Positions 58,501-64,000 of a stretch of 64,000 nt of DNA are shown here, piece by piece. How positions within the stretch are numbered: position 1 is the stretch's first letter; every line of letters starts with the position of its first letter. Source of the DNA: Clavelina lepadiformis (Eukaryota > Chordata > Ascidiacea > Aplousobranchia > Clavelinidae). The translations under genes and the position numbers were made by a program. Under the pieces are notes generated by a model, which saw only the letters and a program-made list of their open reading frames with translations, was not told the DNA's origin and made no database searches. The stretch covers positions 16,494,501 through 16,558,500 of the forward strand of contig NC_135241.1 in NCBI RefSeq assembly GCF_947623445.1, written 5' to 3'.

Positions 58501-61500
58501 ATTCTTGCATGTTTACTTCATTTGCATATCACTTGTTAAGTAGATATTAGTCATACCGCTATTTTGCATAAGTTTGGTGTCAGCTCCAGCAAATATAATA
58601 AGACCATAACACCAAGTCGTGTTTCGCAATGTACATCCTCTGAGCAATATTTTTTCATTGTCTAAAGCATAGACATCATCCTTCCAATAGAGGTTACCAG
58701 TAAATTTATGAAGGTTATTATTTGGAGCTTCACATTTCACTGCACCTAAAATTAAACAGATTTTGAATTATGAGAAGACATTTTGTTGTGTCTAAATAAA
58801 GAATCGTGTGTCGACCTCACCATCAAATTTCCAAATCCGGTCTAATTTTTCAGCTAAATCACCAGTTTCAGGAATTGCCTGCCGTACTTTAAGATTTGTT
58901 TCACTGCGTATAATTGCAAGTTAATAGTCAGATATTTTGCTTCTGAAAAGATTTAGCTCAAAATCTTCAAACATTTGTGAAAAGATTTTTAGCTAATTTA
59001 ATATATAATTAATGTTAAACTTCTACAGAATAATTCAGCTATGTACGACCTGAGACCCAGTTGAAGGATTTGTGCAGACCAATTAGAGGTGTTCTTTGTT
59101 ATATATGCTCAGCAATGACAACTATACTTTAATTTAATAGGAAGCAAACAGTTGCCAAGAACACTGTAACCAGTGAAAATAGATTGAAACAAACTATCTT
59201 CGCCTAGCCCTAGAACAACTTAGTGATTGGGCCTGTCTGCTAGTCATTACTACCACCCAACAGTATGTTGCCAACTCACACCTGTACAGATATTAACAGC
59301 CTTCGAATGTTGTGCTGTATATGAGTGAGGAAGGTAGAATTTGCGTTTGTGGTACTTTTGAAAAATGTAGCTGCAAACAGGCCACTAAAATGTGTTCAAA
59401 TATAGCATAATTTATTTTAGATTGCTTCAATTAAGAGCGATGATTTTTCACTTGTACATTGTATTAAATTTAATGAAGTATAATTGGTTATTTAATACAC
59501 AACATCTTGATTGGACATAGCTGCAATGAATAGTCTGTTGATAGGTAACGTAAATCTTAACTGTTAAATTAAACACAAAATTTATTGTAGTTTGCATACC
59601 CATCTAGCTCTGCAGTTTCTATGAAGACTAGGTTTTGGTCCTCACTGCTTGATAAGAGTAACAAGTCAGCCTAAAATTAGCAATAACACTTTTCAAGCAC
59701 CAATTTAAGAAATGAGAGAAAAGAAAATTGAATACTTTACAAGCCTTACAGGTATATGCTCATTATTGTGAATTTTTATTATTTCCCCAACTTTTAAGTT
59801 CTTCCACTCTTCTTTATCCAATCTACACACAAAATGTTTTCAAATTTCTAAGAAACTTTATATAAGTATATAACACATTTTTCTTGAATACTTAGAGCTA
59901 TTCATAAGGCATACTACAGTAACTTAGCAAACTTATTACACCAGAACCCCCCGGTATGTCGACCATCAGCGCAACCATAGTGAAGTAGTCGTGTTAGTGG
60001 ATTTCATATTGAACTATGACACAATTGTCCACCCGACCATCTTGCTTACAAAAGCTAGAGTATAAAGCGGGTTGTTGTGACCCTGTTGTATATGAGACAT
60101 GCAGAATATGCATTCAATACCTAATACATAATAGTAGGCGTTGTTGCGCCACACATTTAATAAATACGATAAGGGATTAACCACTTTCTACTGTGCTTCA
60201 AGAATTTTTTGATAGACGCTTGTTTTGTTGCAACTGTTGAAATTTCATGTGGTCATTGTTTTAAATCTCATACCCAGAACCTAGATGGGCAGTAACTTTT
60301 TCTTTCTGAAATCGTTCTTATCTTTTACATGTTCTAAAACCATTTAGAAAGTGTTAAAAAACATTGAAATGTCGCTGCAGATTCATTTGCAGTAGGCGTA
60401 TGCCATGCATGGAGGCGTATACCATGCTGGATACCGGAGTGGTTGCATTGGAATGGTCATTAACCAAGGTTCCACTGTTATTAGTATAATAATCACCTTT
60501 CATTTCTCAGTAAATCCACTTTCCTGGTATTTAATGCTTGATCACTTTTGTGTCTGTACTAAAAACACAATTAACACTCAGCAATACATTACCATGCATA
60601 CAAACTTTCTCATATACTGCAATACGCCGTTGCGAAAAATGAACATGACGAAAACAATAACATCAAAATTATTTTGCACATCTTAAGCACTCACAACATC
60701 ATCAACAGCATCCTTTATTGCTGTAATTGCCAAAACAATTATTATGGGAAACAAGGTGGTTATAGGATTCAGTGAAGAGATCTCAGGAATAAACTGTGAA
60801 AAAAAGGATTTCATAACGTAGGACACACTTTTATTTGGCAATGCCACTGGCATGGTAAGTGAAACCACAAAAAAATAGCAAGTCATCATTTAAAACACGC
60901 CTAAGCTATTGAAAACTTCTTGGGTAAATTAACTTCATGTGTTAATTCAAATGGATATTTACATACCTTACCTGCAAAGCTAACAGAAATATAAAATATA
61001 TATTAACCACACGATGGAACTGTTCAAAAAGATTGAGGAATATGAAGTTGTACCAGGTATAATGGGACGTTTTTATTTCATTGTTCTGAAAAAGTAAACT
61101 TTTTAGTTTTGAGAGAAATTCATTTATAGTTCCATCAGAATTAGCATATACTGTATTGTAATTTCATAAGCCTAAATATAGTAGCTGTCTATGGAATATT
61201 TATCGAAAATATTATTTATAAAAACTGTTGGGTCTATTAGGTAGTAATATTCTTCTCATTTATTTGACTTTTCATCATAGGTTCAGTGGGGACAAATGAA
61301 ATAGTGCTAGTTGATAAGAGCAAGCACGAACAAAGTGGCAAAGCCAAGAAGACTTAAAATGTGCATGAAAATGGTGGTGGTATTAACTCCCTGATGACAA
61401 CTGGCACAACCACCAAGTCAAAGTCTTGATCTCAATTTGCTAAAACCACTGTATGGATTTCCAATGTATTACATATAACAGCAACTTACACAATATTTAA

Positions 61501-61548
61501 ATTCTTCGTTGTATTGGAAGTTATTGGCAGTAAGGTCCCTTTGCTCCT
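52528..61548 (-). CDS. ATP8B: ATP8B-class P4-ATPase phospholipid flippase (5' end not resolved)
   Basis: Moves phospholipids to the cytosolic leaflet. Exons (minus): 61548-61490, 61085-60972, 60793-60695, 60558-60497, 59822-59750, 59670-59600, 58903-58821, 58745-58557, 58259-58201, 58049-57975, 57834-57713, 57594-57486, 57390-57247, 57124-56932, 56494-56378, 56263-56177, 56033-55828, 55689-55620, 55496-55366, 55273-55109, 55033-54860, 54548-54365, 54170-53947, 53862-53779, 53681-53590, 53520-53367, 53063-52925, 52849-52719, 52644-52528. All junctions keep frame, about 1,175 residues. Motifs: AELDGETN (actuator), VPISLYV (TM4), [10 protein letters not shown] (phosphorylated Asp), [36 protein letters not shown] and [15 protein letters not shown]. 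The C-terminal tail is short and lacks the YAFSH motif typical of ATP8B. The first coding exon is missing from this model; a 14-base microexon at 61866-61853 and an ATG near 62084 are candidates. Confidence 0.92.
53155..53297. repeat. TTAATTAG-rich low-complexity tract in an ATP8B intron
   Basis: About 140 bp made almost entirely of TTAATTAG, TTTAATTA and TTAGTTTA words in both orientations. Confidence 0.7.
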
Positions 61549-63115
61549 CTGAAAAGTAATGGTAGCATCAGTATCTTAACGTAACACATAGAGTGTTTAT
61601 TAAAACTTTTTTTGCATTTACGAAGTTACCATTATTACATGAAAATAAACTTTACACTCTAATGTTTTGAAATTGTTATGATTTTACAAAATTTCACCAA
61701 TTCACGTAAAGCAGAAAAAATGCATAATATTTAAGTAAATATAAATTATTCAGCAAGTGACAAAATGTTGTTAAAAACAAACAAGAAACATAAAAATGGT
61801 AGAAAAAGAAGCAATTTTGATCAAAGTTGTTTACAAAAGTAGCCACATACCTGATGTAGTGTTCCTAAAACAAGAAAATATTCCCATTGCATAAAATATA
61901 TATGTTTGCCTGTTCACTTCCTGAAGTATGTTTATATGCACAATATTAACATAATCACAAACTTTTTTTAATTTAAGCTTTCAATGCCTTTAACTAGAGG
62001 TTTACAAACTAATAAAGGGTTTTATGTCTTTGACAGGTGTTTAGAATGGAAACCTTACATAAACACTAAAATCTGAAGTAGATGCCATTTGGTGTGAAAG
62101 TCAAAACAGTCAATTGTTTATTATTCTTTTAATGAAGCCCATACTAAGGATTCAGCAAATCTATATGCCATATACATACCAGCTACTATAACAGAATTAG
62201 CGTTTATTCACAATTGCGAAAGTATAACAATAGGTTAAAATCTAGCAAGTGCAAAGTAGCAAAGCATGTGCAGTTACTGATTGCAAGAATACATCAGAAC
62301 AAATATAAACAACAAGCATACATTTAAAAAATATATTACTGAAACTGATGAAATACTACAACAATAATTCAACCTTTTGTGTAGTGCTATAAATTGACTA
62401 AGTGGATCGTTTAACATAAAATCTCTACCACTTTACAGTGTTGTCTAAGTACAAAAGTTAAAAGCTTTTTTAAATTTTAAGCAATACTGAATACCACAAC
62501 ATAATATTCACTGTCTTGGTCTTAAAACCTTTCAATATACTGATGCTTTATCTCAACATCGCTGAAAAAATTAATGATTAACTAATCAGATGACATGACG
62601 AACTAGTATGCTATTTATAGAAAACAAACAACTTGTCAGTAGTTGGTAAAATGTCGAAATGATCAAGCTTTAAATGGTCCAAAAAGTTTCAACACATAAT
62701 TTGGTTATTCAACTCTAGAATGACAAACCACAATATTCAAATCTGACTTGTACCTGAATAATTACAATGCCCAAGCTCTAGTAGTGACGAGAAACATAAT
62801 AAATAATACTAATAATAATTAATCAAATAAAAATTGATTGAACACAAATTAAGGGAACACAAGCTCAGACACCAAGCTTTGGAGCACCGAGGTATATCAC
62901 TGAAGAAATTACATCATGGTTCTCCCAAGAAACCCGGTTTCTTTTATTGTATTGAATTACATTTTTCTCCAACAAATCCAACAAACCCGCCAAACTTAGA
63001 AGACTTTAATTATTCAAAAAATACATTTCAACTAACATTTACCCACCAAGGATCAGCACAAAAAGGCAAGAGTGAAAATGTATGGAAAGGAATAAGTCCA
63101 TAACAGACTGCCATT
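61549..63115. other. 5' region of the ATP8B-class gene
   Basis: Must hold the first exon(s) and promoter of the flippase gene. Candidates are a microexon 61853-61866 and a short frame MASTSDFSVY ending at a donor near 62055, but their phases do not combine cleanly. A plus-strand 89-codon frame at 62834-63103 has no likeness. Confidence 0.4.
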
Positions 63116-63439
63116 TTAGTCAATATTTATTTTTTTGTATGTTTCAGTCATCACAGGTTGGTCGGTTGATTCAATAGCTGGTGATCCGGAAACTGTGGCA
63201 ATTTCAGAAGTTCTGTTATCGGACCCTGGCGGTTGATTTTTCCTTCTCATGCTCATACGACCAGAGGTGATTAGGTCGCCAAATCCATGCTGATGTGAAA
63301 ACGCATAACCGGACTTTGGACGAGATGTTCTTCTCTTGATTTTAAATTTAGTTTGAAAACGTTGCTTCAGATTATTGGCAAAGTTATCGGGAGATTTGAT
63401 TCTCATTTTCTTTTCTTTCTTTCTCTCCCTCAGCTGAAT
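63116..63439 (-). CDS. ATP8B: Last exon of a second ATP8B-class P4-ATPase (gene continues to the right)
   Basis: After a TATTACAG acceptor, 107 codons lead to the stop. The exon is rich in Lys/Arg at first, then carries RPKSGYAFSHQHGFGDLITS and GRMSMRRKNQPP, the C-terminal hallmark of ATP8B flippases (RRSGYAF...GELITSG in vertebrate ATP8B2). In P4-ATPases the YAFS-type motif belongs to the C-terminal autoinhibitory arm. The catalytic part lies beyond the window. Same strand as the neighbouring flippase, so the two are tandem paralogues. Confidence 0.85.
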   Translation of the reverse strand: MQLRERKKEKKMRIKSPDNFANNLKQRFQTKFKIKRRTSRPKSGYAFSHQHGFGDLITSGRMSMRRKNQPPGSDNRTSEIATVSGSPAIESTDQPVMTETYKKINID

Positions 63440-64000
63440 CTGTAATATCTATATAAAAACGCACTTAGGTATGTCTTGAAAGACGTCATCATAAAAAGAA
63501 GCAGGAGCATATACCAGGTTTATTCGATTGTAAGCTGCGGCTTAATAAAGTTTTTTATCATCATTTTTGGGGTTTACATTTACGAGCAGCTTGCAATCGA
63601 GGGCAGTTTAAATTCTCTTACCAATCTGAAACTTTATCTGTTTGTGATACTGTCATAGAAAATACAGAATATATTGCAGATGCATACAGTGTTTGTGCAA
63701 TGTGCATACTATGTTTCAGTGCCGTTTACTGTACCACCATATGCGACTTACTATTAAGTAAATACAATATAAGATTTTTATCAAAATAAAAGTGTACACC
63801 ATAGTGAAAGCAGCATATCAATGCCCTATAAGGCTCAAACTTCTATGCTAGGGTGAAACTATTTGACAGTTTGTTCACTTCTTGATTGACCCGGTATAAT
63901 TTCTACATTCAGTTTATTGCAACCTTGGTTTTCTGGTGACTACTTGTGCCAATTTCATTTTTTGTTTTAATCTTATACATGCTTTAACTCCTCTTATTTT
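63440..64000. other. Intron of the second ATP8B-class gene, or its flank
   Basis: No further exon of the upstream gene was identified before the window edge; a 60-codon plus-strand frame here has no likeness. Confidence 0.35.

Noticed and set aside
59000-59580. Extra exon in the flippase intron between DGET exons
   Set aside because: The flanking exons join in phase 2 without it and the protein alignment has no gap there.
30-64000. CRISPR arrays, bacterial operons, riboswitches or integrons
   Set aside because: The window is animal nuclear DNA with spliced genes; no regularly spaced repeats or prokaryotic signals were seen.

Overview
This is animal nuclear DNA: intron-rich genes with GT-AG splice sites, about two-thirds A+T by eye, and gaps filled with short DNA transposons. 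The genes are HCN channel, PARP16, ACP6-type phosphatases, FUT8, a DFPase-like enzyme, fukutin, NAA35 and ATP8B-type flippases. Small introns, 0.3 kb spacing between some same-strand genes and possible operon layouts fit an invertebrate deuterostome, most likely an ascidian tunicate. The species cannot be fixed from the sequence alone, and all exon borders were built by eye from reading frames, splice sites and remembered family sequences.

Layout. 0-9 kb, minus strand: a small secreted ORF at the left edge, an HCN pacemaker-type channel (2901-5992) and a complete PARP16 (7302-8848). 9-17 kb: an intronless GNAT acetyltransferase (11010-11582) among transposons. These include an intact-looking hAT-type MITE, an older hAT-like element carrying a second MITE, and a 2.3 kb element with long inverted ends. 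That last element carries a transposase-like gene of a family I cannot name (14827-17140), itself interrupted by another MITE. 17.6-26.2 kb, minus: two ACP6-like histidine acid phosphatases in tandem with the same three intron phases, separated by a MITE, a dispersed repeat and an LTR-retroelement fossil.

28.9-34.5 kb, minus: a DFPase/SMP-30-like enzyme and, 329 bp downstream, FUT8; the spacing and a poly(A) signal just before the FUT8 start suggest co-transcription. 34.5-43 kb: a repeat-rich gap with two hAT-type elements that have clear 8-bp target duplications, and a LINE fragment. 43.1-51.1 kb, plus: fukutin (one coding exon) followed 293 bp later by an 18-exon NAA35. 52.5-61.5 kb, minus: a nearly complete ATP8B-class P4-ATPase (29 coding exons found). 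At 63.1-63.4 kb is the last exon of a second ATP8B-class gene that runs off the right edge.

Themes. Fukutin and FUT8 act on glycans in the secretory pathway; PARP16 and the flippase are membrane proteins; NAA35 is the auxiliary subunit of the NatC N-terminal acetyltransferase. Nothing indicates one joint pathway. The most unusual items are the unnamed transposon, the fukutin without its DxD motif, the ATP8B pair in which only one copy keeps the C-terminal autoinhibitory motif, and two candidate operons.
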